The translations under genes were made by a program, and so were the position numbers. A DNA stretch of 64,000 nucleotides, taken from Mammaliicoccus sp. Marseille-Q6498 (GTDB lineage Bacteria > Bacillota > Bacilli > Staphylococcales > Staphylococcaceae). This document shows, piece by piece, positions 8,401 through 18,111 of this stretch. The stretch's first letter is position 1; every line of letters starts with the position of its first letter. The notes beneath the pieces were generated by a model. That model saw nothing but the letters and a program-made list of their open reading frames with translations. It did no database searches and was not told where the DNA came from. The DNA lies in assembly GCF_946151045.1 (NCBI RefSeq), contig NZ_CAMGYY010000002.1:248001-312000 (forward strand). Reading direction: 5' to 3'.

Positions 8401-9477
8401 ATGACACATATTAGACAAGAAACATTAACAAGAATGAAAGAATTAACAGAATTGCATAGCGTCCCAGGATTTGAAGGTGAAGTACGCGAGTATTTAAAAG
8501 AAAAAATGGCACCATACGTAGATGAATTTATTGGAGATAACATGGGCAGTATATATGGTGTTAAAAAATCAAAAAAAGAAAATGCACCAAAAGTACTTGT
8601 TGCAGCCCATATGGATGAAATTGGTTTTATGGTTACTGAGATGACTAAAGAAGGTATGCTTAAATTTACAGCACTTGGTGGTGTATCTCCAGATGTTTGG
8701 TTATCACAAACACTACAATTAAAGACTAGAGATAATCAATATTATAATGGCGTAGTTGGAAGTATCCCTAAACATTTTAGAACAGGTAATGAAACTGGGG
8801 TAACGATTAACGACATGTTGTTAGATGTTGGCGCTGAAAATGTAGAACAATTAAAAGAAATGGGTATACGTATAGGAGATACAATCGTACCAAAAACTGA
8901 TTTTGAAAGATTAACGGAGAATAGAATTTTGGCAAAAGCTTGGGATAACAGATATGGATGTTTAGTTGGATTAGAATTGTTAGAAGCATTAAAGGACCAA
9001 GAACTTGATGTTGATTTATATGTCGGCGCTAATGTTCAAGAAGAAGTTGGATTAAGAGGTGCTTCAGCAAGCGTTAATTTAATACAACCAGATCTAGCTT
9101 TAGTAGTAGATTGTTCACCTGCTAATGATATGAAAGGTCATCTTGGACTTTCTGGTGCTTTAGGAAAAGGGGTGTTAGTCAGAATTCTAGATCGTACAAT
9201 GATCTTATCTGAAAGAATGAGAGATTATTTAATAGATATAATTGAAGAAAAAGAGATTAATCATCAATATTTCCAATCACCAGGTGGAACTGACGGCGGA
9301 GAAATCCATAAAGCATTAACAGGAATCCCTACAGCTGTTATCGGAGTGTGTGCAAGATATATCCATACAAGTAAAGCAATTTACGATGTGAGAGATTATT
9401 TAAGTGCTAAGACTTTACTAGAAGAAATTGTAGTAAATATAAATTCAGAAAAAATAGAATATTTGAAATTTAAGTAA
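8401..9477 (+). CDS. ytoP: M42-family glutamyl aminopeptidase (YtoP)
   Basis: A cytoplasmic metallo-aminopeptidase of the M42 (FrvX/PepA/YtoP) family with 358 residues, the normal length. The dinuclear metal ligands are visible: H70 and D72 in AAHMDEIG, D182 in KAWDNRYGC, E214-E215 in QEEVGLRGA with E214 as general base, D237 in VVDCSPA, and a late His in ARYIHTSKA. It starts with ATG after a GAGGAG Shine-Dalgarno, alone after the divergent PepSY-like gene. It takes part in peptide breakdown; its exact N-terminal preference is not visible in the sequence. Confidence 0.9.
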   Translation: MTHIRQETLTRMKELTELHSVPGFEGEVREYLKEKMAPYVDEFIGDNMGSIYGVKKSKKENAPKVLVAAHMDEIGFMVTEMTKEGMLKFTALGGVSPDVWLSQTLQLKTRDNQYYNGVVGSIPKHFRTGNETGVTINDMLLDVGAENVEQLKEMGIRIGDTIVPKTDFERLTENRILAKAWDNRYGCLVGLELLEALKDQELDVDLYVGANVQEEVGLRGASASVNLIQPDLALVVDCSPANDMKGHLGLSGALGKGVLVRILDRTMILSERMRDYLIDIIEEKEINHQYFQSPGGTDGGEIHKALTGIPTAVIGVCARYIHTSKAIYDVRDYLSAKTLLEEIVVNINSEKIEYLKFK

Positions 9478-9491
9478 ACCAGATTTTGTAA

Positions 9492-9520
9492 TTGACACAA
9501 CTATTATTTCAGTCTAAAAT
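9492..9520 (+). promoter_or_regulatory. SigA promoter of the amino-acid ABC transporter, possible CymR site
   Basis: A consensus -35 box TTGACA and a -10 box TAAAAT are separated by 17 bases. Right at the predicted start of transcription (about 9525-9542) is TATTCCGATTAGGATAC, an imperfect inverted repeat. It loosely recalls ATTCC/GGAAT-type CymR sites of cysteine-uptake genes. The promoter is well supported; the CymR reading is weak. Confidence 0.6.
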
Positions 9521-9561
9521 ATGTTTATTCCGATTAGGATACTAAGAATAGAGGGTGTAAA

Positions 9562-10344
9562 ATGAAAAAGGGTATATTATTAATCATTGCATTAATTGTA
9601 GTACTAGCTGCATGTGGAAATGGCAATGACTCAAAAGACAGCAGTAAAGGTAAAGACGACAAAAAACTTGTTGTCGGAACAGAAGGGACATATGCTCCAT
9701 TTAGTTATCATGACAAAAAAGATAAATTAACTGGTTATGATATTGAAGTTACGAAAGCAGTAGCGAAAGAAATGGGTTACAAAGTAGAATTTAAAGAAAC
9801 ACAATGGGATTCAATGTTTGCAGGTTTAGATTCAAGCCGATTTGATGTAATCGCAAACCAAGTTGGTATTAATAAAGACAGAAAAGCAAAATACAAATTC
9901 TCAGATCCTTACACATACTCTAAAGGGGTACTCGTAGTAAACAAAAATAACAAAGACATCAAATCATTTGATGACGTTAAAGGTAAAAAATTAGCGCAAA
10001 CATTAACTTCAAATTATGGTCAATTAGCTAAATCTAAAGGCGCTGAAATCACTAAAGTAGATGGATTTAACCAAGCGATGGATTTACTTCAATCTAATCG
10101 TGTTGAAGGTACATTTAATGACAGTGTTTCATATTTAGATTATAAAAAACAAAAACCAAATGCTAAAATCAAAGCAATTGAAGGCGATGCAGAGCAAAGT
10201 CAATCTGCTTTTGCATTTAGAAAAAATGAAGATGATAAAGTAGTTAAAGACTTTAACAAAGCATTGAAAAAATTAAAAGATAATGGCGAACTAGAAAAAA
10301 TAAGTAAAAAATGGTTTGGCGACAATGTTTCAGAACCTAAATGA
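9562..10344 (+). CDS. tcyA: Amino-acid (probably cystine) ABC transporter, binding lipoprotein
   Basis: An extracellular solute-binding protein, family 3, anchored as a lipoprotein. The signal peptide ends in the lipobox LAAC with Cys18, followed by a Gly/Asn/Asp/Ser-rich linker. The binding domain opens with VVGTEGTYAPFSYHD and contains GYDIEVTKAVAKEMGY, typical of polar amino-acid binding proteins. It has 260 residues. The downstream genes encode the matching permease and ATPase, with overlaps between all three. Resemblance to staphylococcal TcyA suggests L-cystine, but glutamine or another polar amino acid cannot be excluded by eye. Confidence 0.8.
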   Translation: MKKGILLIIALIVVLAACGNGNDSKDSSKGKDDKKLVVGTEGTYAPFSYHDKKDKLTGYDIEVTKAVAKEMGYKVEFKETQWDSMFAGLDSSRFDVIANQVGINKDRKAKYKFSDPYTYSKGVLVVNKNNKDIKSFDDVKGKKLAQTLTSNYGQLAKSKGAEITKVDGFNQAMDLLQSNRVEGTFNDSVSYLDYKKQKPNAKIKAIEGDAEQSQSAFAFRKNEDDKVVKDFNKALKKLKDNGELEKISKKWFGDNVSEPK

Positions 10345-11044
10345 TGAACAACTGCATGCTCTAAATGCTGCCAAGCAAGCATTTTTGCCAATGTTAGAAG
10401 GCTTAGTAAAATATTCAATTCCAATTACGCTTGTTACATTTGTAATTGGATTGATTTTTGCTTTACTAACAGCTTTAATGCGTATATCAAGTAGTAAAAT
10501 ATTAAAGGGAATTGCTCGTTTTTATGTATCAATCATTCGTGGTACACCTATGATTGTACAATTATTCATTATCTTTTACGGGATTCCTGAAATTGGTAGA
10601 TTGGCAACTGGAAATGCAGATAATCAACTGACACTGACGCCTGTTATAGCCGCAATTATTGGTTTGTCTCTTAATGTAGGTGCATATGCATCTGAAATAT
10701 TAAGAGGTGGAATTATGTCTATTCCTAAAGGTCAAACTGAAGCGGCGTATTCAATTGGTATGAACTATAAACAAACAGTACAAAGAATTATTTTACCTCA
10801 AGCGATTAGAGTTTCTATTCCGGCTTTAGGTAATACATTTTTAAGTTTAATTAAAGATACTTCTTTATTAGGTTTCATTTTAGTAGGTGAAATGTTTAGA
10901 AAAGCACAAGAAGTAGCGTCAACAACTTATGAATTCTTAACAATTTATTTATTAGTTGCGATATTATACTGGGTAGTTTGTTTTATCATATCAGTCATTC
11001 AATCATTCTATGAATCTTATGTTGAAAGAGGGTATCGTTCATGA
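10325..11044 (+). CDS. tcyB: Amino-acid ABC transporter permease
   Basis: An integral membrane permease of the His/Glu/Gln/Arg/opine family (HisMQ type). It has about five transmembrane segments, including the [20 protein letters not shown] helix. The EAA loop that contacts the ATPase reads [18 protein letters not shown] followed by ILPQAIR. I chose ATG 10325; TTG 10316 in the same frame also works, and neither has a strong Shine-Dalgarno. Overlap with the binding-protein gene suggests coupled translation. The last bases overlap the ATPase start. Confidence 0.85.
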   Translation: MFQNLNDEQLHALNAAKQAFLPMLEGLVKYSIPITLVTFVIGLIFALLTALMRISSSKILKGIARFYVSIIRGTPMIVQLFIIFYGIPEIGRLATGNADNQLTLTPVIAAIIGLSLNVGAYASEILRGGIMSIPKGQTEAAYSIGMNYKQTVQRIILPQAIRVSIPALGNTFLSLIKDTSLLGFILVGEMFRKAQEVASTTYEFLTIYLLVAILYWVVCFIISVIQSFYESYVERGYRS

Positions 11045-11769
11045 TAGAACTTCAAAATATAAAAAAGTCTTTTAATGACAAAGAAGTAATCAAGGGTATT
11101 AATCTTTCAGTAGATAAAGGCGAAGTTGTTACTTTGATAGGAAGATCTGGTTCAGGTAAAACAACGCTTCTAAGAATGATTAATGCATTAGAAATACCTA
11201 GTGAAGGCACAGTATATGTGAACGGTGAAACATATACAGCTGATAACAAAAAATCACAAATTAAAGTAAGAAAAGAATCAGGTATGGTTTTTCAAAGCTA
11301 TAATTTATTTCCACATAAGACAGCAATTGAAAATGTAATGGAAGGTTTAATTACTGTAAAAAAATTAAACAAACAAAAAGCGCATGAAGAAGCATTACAA
11401 TTGTTAGTTAAAGTGGGATTAGAAAGCGTGAAAGATCAAAGACCACATGCATTATCTGGTGGACAACAACAACGTGTAGCAATTGCACGTGCATTAGCAA
11501 TGAATCCTAAGGTTATGTTGTTTGATGAACCAACTTCAGCGCTCGATCCAGAGTTAGTAAACGATGTATTAAAAGTTATAAAAGATTTGGCGAACGAAGG
11601 CATGACAATGGTTATTGTTACACATGAAATGAGATTCGCAAGAGAAGTTTCAGATCGTATGATATTTATAAACGATGGTTTAATTGGCGAAGAAGGTAAA
11701 CCAGAGAAATTATTTAACGAACCTGAAACAGACGCACTAAAAAAATTCCTTAATGTTATTGAGGTTTAA
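11041..11769 (+). CDS. tcyC: Amino-acid ABC transporter ATPase
   Basis: The nucleotide-binding subunit of the transporter, 242 residues. Walker A is GRSGSGKT (34-41), the Q-loop glutamine is Q85 in VFQSYNLF, the signature LSGGQ is at 138-142, and Walker B is VMLFDEP with D162 and E163. The D-loop SALDP and the H-loop histidine in VTHEM follow. The first four bases overlap the permease stop. It belongs to the polar amino-acid (GlnQ/TcyC) subgroup by its overall sequence. Confidence 0.9.
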   Translation: MIELQNIKKSFNDKEVIKGINLSVDKGEVVTLIGRSGSGKTTLLRMINALEIPSEGTVYVNGETYTADNKKSQIKVRKESGMVFQSYNLFPHKTAIENVMEGLITVKKLNKQKAHEEALQLLVKVGLESVKDQRPHALSGGQQQRVAIARALAMNPKVMLFDEPTSALDPELVNDVLKVIKDLANEGMTMVIVTHEMRFAREVSDRMIFINDGLIGEEGKPEKLFNEPETDALKKFLNVIEV

Positions 11770-11780
11770 TATAGATTAAA

Positions 11781-11826
11781 AAACACCGGTAGTTATTTAA
11801 AAAAATAATTACCGGTGCTTTTTTAT
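11781..11826 (+). terminator. Terminator after the ABC transporter operon
   Basis: CACCGGTAGTTATTT pairs with AAATAATTACCGGTG (one G-T) across a short A-rich loop and is followed by T residues. The start of the next gene lies only about 30 bases beyond. Confidence 0.9.
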
Positions 11827-11856
11827 AGTATAATCATTTTTAAGGAGTGTGAAATA

Positions 11857-12873
11857 ATGGATAAAATAAAATCATTCTTTGGAAGAACCATTATTGATGG
11901 TTTAAGTTATATGGCGTTAGGTTTATTTAGTACATTAATTGTAGGGCTTATTATTGAAACTTTAGGTCATACATTAAATACATATTTTGATACATCTATT
12001 ATGATAGAAGTCGGTAAGTTGGCACAAAGTTTAACAGGTGCTGGTGTAGGTGTAGCAGTTAGTTATGGTCTTGGTGCTTCTCCGCTGATCATTTTTACAA
12101 CTGCAGTAACTGGGATGTATGGTTATGAACAAGGTGGTGCTGTAGGTAGTTATTTAGCATCAGTTTTTGCAAGTGAATTAGGTAAATTGTATTCTGGAAA
12201 AACAAAAATTGATATTATTTTATCACCTGTACTCACTTTGTTTGTTGGTACTTGCATTGCAAAATTTATCGCCCCATTTATAGATACATTTATGAAGACG
12301 TTAGGTAGTTGGATACAATTAAGTACAGAACAACAACCGTTACTCATGGGGATGTTTGTCAGTTGTTTAGTCGGTATTACTTTAAGTAGTCCAATATCTA
12401 GTGCAGCGCTAGCGTTAATGCTCGGTTTGAGTGGAACGGCTGCTGCGGCTGCTACAATAGGTGGTTGCTGTCACATGATTGGATTTGCCGTAACAGGTTA
12501 TAAAGATAATGGTATATCTGGTGTCATTGCGCATGGAATAGGTACGAGTAAATTACAAATTCCGAATTATTTAAAACAACCGTTTATATTGATACCTTCA
12601 GTAGTAGCCAGTTTAATCGTAGCACCGATTATGACTGTATTCTGGCCGATGGAAAATAATTCGGCTGGTGCTGGAATGGGTTCAAGTGGATTTGTTGGCC
12701 AAATTATGACGTTAAAAACGATGGGTTCAAGTCCTGAAGTATGGTTCCAAATTTTATTTTTCCATTTTTTATTACCAGCTGTAATCAGTTTATTTGTTTA
12801 TAGCATTATGAAAAGATATCATATTATTAAAGATGGACAACAAACTATTATGATTGGAAGTGCAAAAAAATGA
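11857..12873 (+). CDS. PTS_EIIC_2 / PfoR-type membrane protein
   Basis: A very hydrophobic protein of 338 residues with about eight or nine membrane segments and Gly/Ala-rich stretches (for example SGTAAAAATIGGCCHMIG). It matches the family annotated as PTS EIIC type 2 or PfoR-like. There is no EIIB or EIIA domain and no PTS partner nearby, so sugar phosphotransfer is unproven. I chose ATG 11857 with AAGGAGTG 7 bases before it; a longer frame back to 11815 starts inside the terminator hairpin. Its stop overlaps the thioredoxin start by four bases. The transported substrate is unknown. Confidence 0.65.
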   Translation: MDKIKSFFGRTIIDGLSYMALGLFSTLIVGLIIETLGHTLNTYFDTSIMIEVGKLAQSLTGAGVGVAVSYGLGASPLIIFTTAVTGMYGYEQGGAVGSYLASVFASELGKLYSGKTKIDIILSPVLTLFVGTCIAKFIAPFIDTFMKTLGSWIQLSTEQQPLLMGMFVSCLVGITLSSPISSAALALMLGLSGTAAAAATIGGCCHMIGFAVTGYKDNGISGVIAHGIGTSKLQIPNYLKQPFILIPSVVASLIVAPIMTVFWPMENNSAGAGMGSSGFVGQIMTLKTMGSSPEVWFQILFFHFLLPAVISLFVYSIMKRYHIIKDGQQTIMIGSAKK

Positions 12874-13184
12874 AACAACTAACTTCAATTGAAGAATTTA
12901 AAGAATTAACAAATCAACCAACTATTTTTATGTTTACTGCTTCTTGGTGTCCGGATTGTCATTTTATTGATCCAGATTTACCTGCACTAGAAGAAAAATA
13001 TAAGCAATATCAATTTGTCTCAGTTGATAGAGATGAATTTATAGATTTATGTCAAGAAGTTGGCGTAATGGGTATTCCAAGTTTTCTTGCTTACGATAAA
13101 CAAGAAGAGTTAGGTAGGTATGTTGGTAAAGAAAGAAAAACGATTCCTCAAATTAGTGAATTTATCGATGGTTTAAACAGTTAA
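12870..13184 (+). CDS. ytpP: Thioredoxin-family protein (YtpP-like)
   Basis: A 104-residue single-domain thioredoxin fold. The active site is C27-PD-C30 in ASWCPDCHF, and the cis-proline is P70 in MGIPSF. It has no signal peptide, so it is cytoplasmic. The CPDC site differs from the CGPC of housekeeping thioredoxin and would shift its redox potential. B. subtilis ytpP sits in the same neighbourhood before ytpQ. It overlaps the end of the membrane protein gene by ATGA. Its redox partner is unknown. Confidence 0.85.
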   Translation: MKQLTSIEEFKELTNQPTIFMFTASWCPDCHFIDPDLPALEEKYKQYQFVSVDRDEFIDLCQEVGVMGIPSFLAYDKQEELGRYVGKERKTIPQISEFIDGLNS

Positions 13185-13191
13185 CTGCATT

Positions 13192-13244
13192 AAAAAGTAG
13201 GTCGTAATGAAAGTTTTATTAATTTCATTAAACCTGCTTTTTTT
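13192..13244 (+). terminator. Terminator after ytpP
   Basis: AAAAAGTAGGT pairs with ACCTGCTTTTTT (one G-T wobble), with an inner AATGAAA/TTTCATT stem, and ends in a T-run. Confidence 0.85.
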
Positions 13245-13339
13245 CATTTTAAATATGTTGATTTATATTACTTTATCACTGTTACATAACGATATTTTGT
13301 TGTAAACTATATAGAGGTATAAAAATAGGAGTGTTAAGT

Positions 13340-14212
13340 ATGAATGTCTTTCAAATGAGAGATTTATTAAAAGAACGTTTGAATTCACTTGATGTAAATT
13401 TCAAGTTCAATAGAGATGAAGAAAGTTTAAGAATAGAACGAACAGATAACCAAAAAGGTCTGTCTGTTAAATTAGCACCAATTATTGCTAAATATAAAAA
13501 TAATAAAGAAAATACAATAGATGAAATTGTATATTACGTAACTGAGACTATTCATGCAATGCAAGACGAATCTACTAAAGAAATTAACAATGTTGAAATT
13601 TTACCGGTTATAAGAGCTACTAGTTTCCATAAAGAAACGAAAGAGGGGACACCTTTTGTAATCGATGAACATACAGCAGAAACAAATGTTTATTATGCGT
13701 TAGATTTAGGTAATACGTATCGTTTAATAGATGAATCGATGTTGAGTGAACTTAAATTGACGAAAGAACAAATTAAGGAACAGGCTTTATTTAATATTAA
13801 AAAGAAAAAGACAACATATAAATCAGATGAAGTTCAAGGAAATACATTCTATTTCGTGAATACAAATGATGGTTATGATGCTTCAAGAATATTAAATCAA
13901 ACATTTCTTAAAGAAGTTTATAACAATATTGAAGGTGAAATGTTATTAGCAACACCTCACCAAGATGTTTTAGTTATTTGTGATATTAAGAATGAAGTTG
14001 GATATGATGTTGTTGCACAAATGACGATGCAATTTTTCCAAAGTGGGTTAGTACCTATAACGTCATTATCATTCTCTTATTCTCCAGATAAACCTTTAGA
14101 ACCTATTTTCATTTTAGGTAAGAATCATTCACGTAAAAGAAATCAAGAAGTGATTGATAGACTTGAGAAGAATAGAGAAATATTTAAAAATATGAAAAAA
14201 AATAAAAAGTAA
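13340..14212 (+). CDS. ytpQ: DUF1444 protein (YtpQ)
   Basis: A conserved cytoplasmic protein of 290 residues, DUF1444, of unknown function. No membrane segment or known catalytic motif is visible; the C-terminus is lysine-rich. I chose ATG 13340 because AGGAG lies 8 bases upstream; the GTG at 13331 is inside that Shine-Dalgarno. ytpQ stands before ytpR and the SftA translocase gene in B. subtilis too, so the linkage is old. Spacing to ytpR is 18 bases, consistent with one transcript. Confidence 0.85.
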   Translation: MNVFQMRDLLKERLNSLDVNFKFNRDEESLRIERTDNQKGLSVKLAPIIAKYKNNKENTIDEIVYYVTETIHAMQDESTKEINNVEILPVIRATSFHKETKEGTPFVIDEHTAETNVYYALDLGNTYRLIDESMLSELKLTKEQIKEQALFNIKKKKTTYKSDEVQGNTFYFVNTNDGYDASRILNQTFLKEVYNNIEGEMLLATPHQDVLVICDIKNEVGYDVVAQMTMQFFQSGLVPITSLSFSYSPDKPLEPIFILGKNHSRKRNQEVIDRLEKNREIFKNMKKNKK

Positions 14213-14230
14213 CTGTAAGGAGTTAGCGAA

Positions 14231-14836
14231 ATGAATTTATTTTATAATAAAAATGGTGTCGGCGATGTATTAATGGTTACACTTCAACCTGTATCAGAGG
14301 ATTTAGAATATGATTATCAAAATGACATTACAATTATTAAAAACAATAACAATATCGTTGGTTTTAATATATTTAATGCTTCAAAATATGTTCAATTAGA
14401 AGGAAACGGTAATATTAAAGTAGAAGAAAAACATGTTGGCAGTATTCAAGATTTATTAGAAAAAAATAATATTAATTATAAGCTAGAAGTTGATTTATCA
14501 CCAAAATTTGTAGTAGGTTTTGTGAAAGATAAGTCTAAACATCCTGATGCAGATAAATTATCAGTTTGCAAAGTAGACGTTGGAACTGAAGAATTACAAA
14601 TCGTTTGCGGCGCACCAAATATAGACCAAAATCAAAAAGTAGTCGTAGCAAAAGTAGGAGCTGTTATGCCTAGTGGTATGATCATAAAAGATGCCGAATT
14701 ACGCGGTGTTCCTTCTAGTGGTATGATTTGTTCTATGAAAGAACTTGGTTTAGAAGGTGCTCCAAAAGAAAAAGGTATAATGGTATTAGAAGATAGTTAT
14801 ACTGTAGGAACACCATTTTTTGAAGACGAAAGGTAG
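14231..14836 (+). CDS. ytpR: tRNA-binding-domain protein (YtpR)
   Basis: A 201-residue protein with an N-terminal DUF4479-like part and a C-terminal EMAP/Trbp111-type OB fold (about residues 95-200). This is the tRNA-binding domain also found at the start of PheT and the end of MetG. Typical segments are [24 protein letters not shown], seen here as [15 protein letters not shown], then [22 protein letters not shown] and [15 protein letters not shown]. Its role is unknown, perhaps as a tRNA or RNA chaperone. Its stop lies just before the sftA start. Confidence 0.88.
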   Translation: MNLFYNKNGVGDVLMVTLQPVSEDLEYDYQNDITIIKNNNNIVGFNIFNASKYVQLEGNGNIKVEEKHVGSIQDLLEKNNINYKLEVDLSPKFVVGFVKDKSKHPDADKLSVCKVDVGTEELQIVCGAPNIDQNQKVVVAKVGAVMPSGMIIKDAELRGVPSSGMICSMKELGLEGAPKEKGIMVLEDSYTVGTPFFEDER

Positions 14837-14843
14837 TGAACCT

Positions 14844-17800
14844 ATGAGTTGGTTTGATGATATATTTGGACAATCCAAAAAAAATCAAAAAAATGAAAAC
14901 AATGAGAATAATGATAATGAAAAAATATCATTCGATAACGATTCAGAAGATGAACCTATAAACGACGAAGTATATAGACGTCCTAAAGGTAAATTTAGAT
15001 TTCCAATACAAATGGAATATGATCAAGTAGATGATCATAATCAAGAAGATGGACATCGCGAAAATAACAATCATGAAACTAGTTATCATGATAATAGATT
15101 TTATGATGAATCAGAACAATCTTTTTCAACGAATAGACGTAGAAGACGAAGAAAAAGTCATGATAGAAATCAACAAGAATCAACAAAAGCTGATCCTTAC
15201 GAATATAAAGGCAATAATAAGAGCCGCTATCAACAGCCAAATGACTATAAACCAAGTCATAAGACTAAATCTAGCTATTCTAAAAATGAAAATGATTTAT
15301 TTGAAGAAAGAATATCTTCATTACATCAACCTAAATTTAAAGCTTCAGAAGTACCGTCTGCTATATTTGGTATGAGAAAACAAAAAGACGTACCAAATAG
15401 TGGTTTGAGAGATCATAGTATTTCAGATAATACGGACACAACACAAGATCAATCTAAAGATATAGAAGATACAAGTGAAAATACTAAACAAAAAAGTAGC
15501 GAAGTTCAAAAAGACGTCCCTACTTATTCAAAGACGGACAATACTATAAATATTGAAAATATATATGCTTCACAAATTGTTTCCGAAATAAGAAAAGAAC
15601 GCGAGAAAAAACTACTTAAGAAAAAACAATTTGAACAAGCATTAAAAGAAAAAAGAGAATCAGAACTGAAAAGTCTTGAATCTGAAGAAGAGAAATCTCA
15701 AATTAAAAACCAAGATTATTTCTTTAAACAACAAGCATCATATATTAAAAATAAATCTCATTCAGATGATGTTAACGATGAAAGTGACATAGATGAAGTT
15801 GATGACTTAAATATTGCTGAAGAGGAAAATAATCATATTGGTGAAACAGTAGGGGAAGCGATTGAGGTTGAAGATAACCAAATTCATGCATCATTGCAAC
15901 CAGATGTGAATGACCTTACGAGTTATAAATATGAAGAAATTGATTTAGATTTTGAAGATGAAGAAAATAATTCAAACGATATCGAGAATAAAGATGACAT
16001 TGAAGAAATAGATGATATCGAAATCAAAGATACTGAACAGGCTGATTTCAATCAAGAAGAGGAAGATGTTCAACCTCAATTTGAAGAAGTTGCTGAAGAT
16101 GAAATTAAAAATCCTCTTGAATCAACTGAAGAAATTGGTGAATCAGAACAATATGTAGATGATGATATTAGTTTTGAAGAAGAACCTGAAGATGATATTG
16201 GCAGTATTGAAGAAGCAGAAGACTTAGAATCAGAATATGCATTTTCAGACGATGCGATCTCTGAAGAAACGGTAGAAGAACTTGAAGAAGTTCAAGAAGA
16301 AGCAGAAGTAAAAGAGGAAATAGTATCTGACAATCCAATCGTTGAAGATGAAGAAATAGTATCTGACGAAGTTGAAGAACCTGAAGAAGTAGAAGTTGAA
16401 GAACCTGAAGAAGTAGAAGTTGAAGAACCTGAAGAAGTAGAAGTTGAAGAACCTGAAGAAGTAGAAGAAGTTGAATCTAAACCATCACTTGAACCAGTGC
16501 TAAGTCCGAATAAGAAACGTACTTCACCATTTAATGTAGTGATGACACCTTCAGATAAGCGTAACTATCAATCATTTATGAAAAATGATGCAAATAAACC
16601 TAAAGAGGCAGCTCAAGTTAATACTGAGCATACTCAAGCTACTAATGAACCTGATGAGCCAGAAACTCCGACAAAGCGTAAAGGTCCATTATTTGTCTTG
16701 CCTCCTGTGTCTATTTTAGATGATGTCGTTGAAGAAGAAGATAATACTGAATGGTTAGAAGAGAAGAAAAAAGAATTAGATGAAGCTTTTTATCACTTTA
16801 ATGTACCTGCTCAAGTCGTAAATATGATTCAAGGTCCGACTGTTACGAGATTTGAATTATCTGTAGAAAAAGGTGTTAAAGTTTCAAGAATCACCGCTCT
16901 TCAAGATGATATTAAAATGGCGTTAGCTGCTAAAGATATTAGAATTGAAGCGCCAATTCCTGGTACAAGTTTAGTTGGTATTGAAGTGCCAAATCAATCT
17001 CCTAAAAAAATTCCACTAGGACAGATGATTACTTCTCAACCATTCCAACAAGCTGAAAGTAAACTTACTGTAGCAATGGGCTTTAAGATTAACAACGAAC
17101 CACTTTTAATGGATATAGCGAAGACACCTCATGCTTTAATCGCAGGTGCTACGGGTTCAGGGAAGTCGGTTTGTATTAATGCGATATTGACGAGTCTGTT
17201 ATATAAAAACCATCCAGATGAATTAAAATTATTACTTATTGATCCTAAGATGGTTGAACTAGCGCCGTATAATGATTTACCACATCTTGTCGCGCCAGTA
17301 ATTACGGATGTTAAAGCAGCTACTCAGAGTCTTAAATGGGCTGTTGAAGAAATGGAAAGAAGATATAAACGATTCGCTGAATTACATGTTAGAAATATAA
17401 CAGCATTTAATAAAAAGGCTAATTATGACCAAAGAATGGCGAAAATTGTTATAGTTATTGATGAGTTAGCTGATTTGATGATGATGTCACCGCAAGAAGT
17501 TGAACAATCAATAGCTAGAATAGCGCAAAAAGCTAGAGCGTGTGGTATACATATGATTCTTGCTACTCAAAGACCGTCTGTTAATGTTATAACAGGTTTA
17601 ATTAAAGCGAATGTACCTACTAGAATTTCATTCATGGTATCGTCTTCAATCGATTCTAGAACGATTCTTGATGTTGGTGGTGCTGAAAAACTACTCGGTA
17701 ATGGTGATATGTTGTATCTAGGTAACGGTATGAATAAACCAATAAGAGTTCAAGGCGCATTTGTATCTGATGATGAAATTGATGAAACAGTATCTAATGT

Positions 17801-18089
17801 AAGTAATCAGATGAAACCAAATTACTTATTTAAAGAAGAATCTTTATTGAAAAAAGTAAATGAACAACCTGCAGATGCACTTTTTGATGAGGTTTGTGAA
17901 TTTATGGTTAAAGAAGGAAACATATCAACATCCTTGATACAAAGACATTTCCAAATTGGTTACAATAGAGCAGCAAGAATGATTGATAACTTAGAAGAAC
18001 GTGGCTATATTTCTGGACCAAATGGATCTAAACCAAGAGATGTTTTACTTACAAAAGATATACTAGAAGATAATGAGACTAACATTTAA
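14844..18089 (+). CDS. sftA: FtsK/SpoIIIE-family DNA translocase (SftA type)
   Basis: An ATP-driven DNA pump that clears chromosome arms from the closing septum. There is no N-terminal membrane part, so it is the soluble SftA (YtpS/T) type. Residues 1 to about 620 are a hydrophilic, Asp/Glu/Asn-rich linker with four exact 8-residue repeats VEEPEEVE (510-541). The motor follows, with Walker A GATGSGKS (768-775) and Walker B VIDELADLMM (D873). The C-terminal gamma winged helix contains ISTSLIQRHFQIGYNRAAR and would read KOPS/SRS-type sequences. I chose ATG 14844 (1081 residues), with AAAGG upstream. The linker is longer than in B. subtilis SftA (about 950 residues overall). Confidence 0.92.
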   Translation: MSWFDDIFGQSKKNQKNENNENNDNEKISFDNDSEDEPINDEVYRRPKGKFRFPIQMEYDQVDDHNQEDGHRENNNHETSYHDNRFYDESEQSFSTNRRRRRRKSHDRNQQESTKADPYEYKGNNKSRYQQPNDYKPSHKTKSSYSKNENDLFEERISSLHQPKFKASEVPSAIFGMRKQKDVPNSGLRDHSISDNTDTTQDQSKDIEDTSENTKQKSSEVQKDVPTYSKTDNTINIENIYASQIVSEIRKEREKKLLKKKQFEQALKEKRESELKSLESEEEKSQIKNQDYFFKQQASYIKNKSHSDDVNDESDIDEVDDLNIAEEENNHIGETVGEAIEVEDNQIHASLQPDVNDLTSYKYEEIDLDFEDEENNSNDIENKDDIEEIDDIEIKDTEQADFNQEEEDVQPQFEEVAEDEIKNPLESTEEIGESEQYVDDDISFEEEPEDDIGSIEEAEDLESEYAFSDDAISEETVEELEEVQEEAEVKEEIVSDNPIVEDEEIVSDEVEEPEEVEVEEPEEVEVEEPEEVEVEEPEEVEEVESKPSLEPVLSPNKKRTSPFNVVMTPSDKRNYQSFMKNDANKPKEAAQVNTEHTQATNEPDEPETPTKRKGPLFVLPPVSILDDVVEEEDNTEWLEEKKKELDEAFYHFNVPAQVVNMIQGPTVTRFELSVEKGVKVSRITALQDDIKMALAAKDIRIEAPIPGTSLVGIEVPNQSPKKIPLGQMITSQPFQQAESKLTVAMGFKINNEPLLMDIAKTPHALIAGATGSGKSVCINAILTSLLYKNHPDELKLLLIDPKMVELAPYNDLPHLVAPVITDVKAATQSLKWAVEEMERRYKRFAELHVRNITAFNKKANYDQRMAKIVIVIDELADLMMMSPQEVEQSIARIAQKARACGIHMILATQRPSVNVITGLIKANVPTRISFMVSSSIDSRTILDVGGAEKLLGNGDMLYLGNGMNKPIRVQGAFVSDDEIDETVSNVSNQMKPNYLFKEESLLKKVNEQPADALFDEVCEFMVKEGNISTSLIQRHFQIGYNRAARMIDNLEERGYISGPNGSKPRDVLLTKDILEDNETNI
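16371..16466 (+). repeat. Four 24-bp repeats inside sftA
   Basis: Four identical, in-frame 24-bp units beginning with GTTGAAGAACCTGAAGAAG encode VEEPEEVE four times. Such perfect coding repeats usually vary in number between strains by slippage. Confidence 0.9.
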
Positions 18090-18111
18090 GACACAGAAGG
18101 AGTGACATGAA

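Noticed and set aside
15031-15375. 114-residue frame overlapping the start of sftA
   Set aside because: It lies inside the low-complexity part of sftA in another frame; composition (Ile/Met/Asn-rich) is that of a shadow frame.
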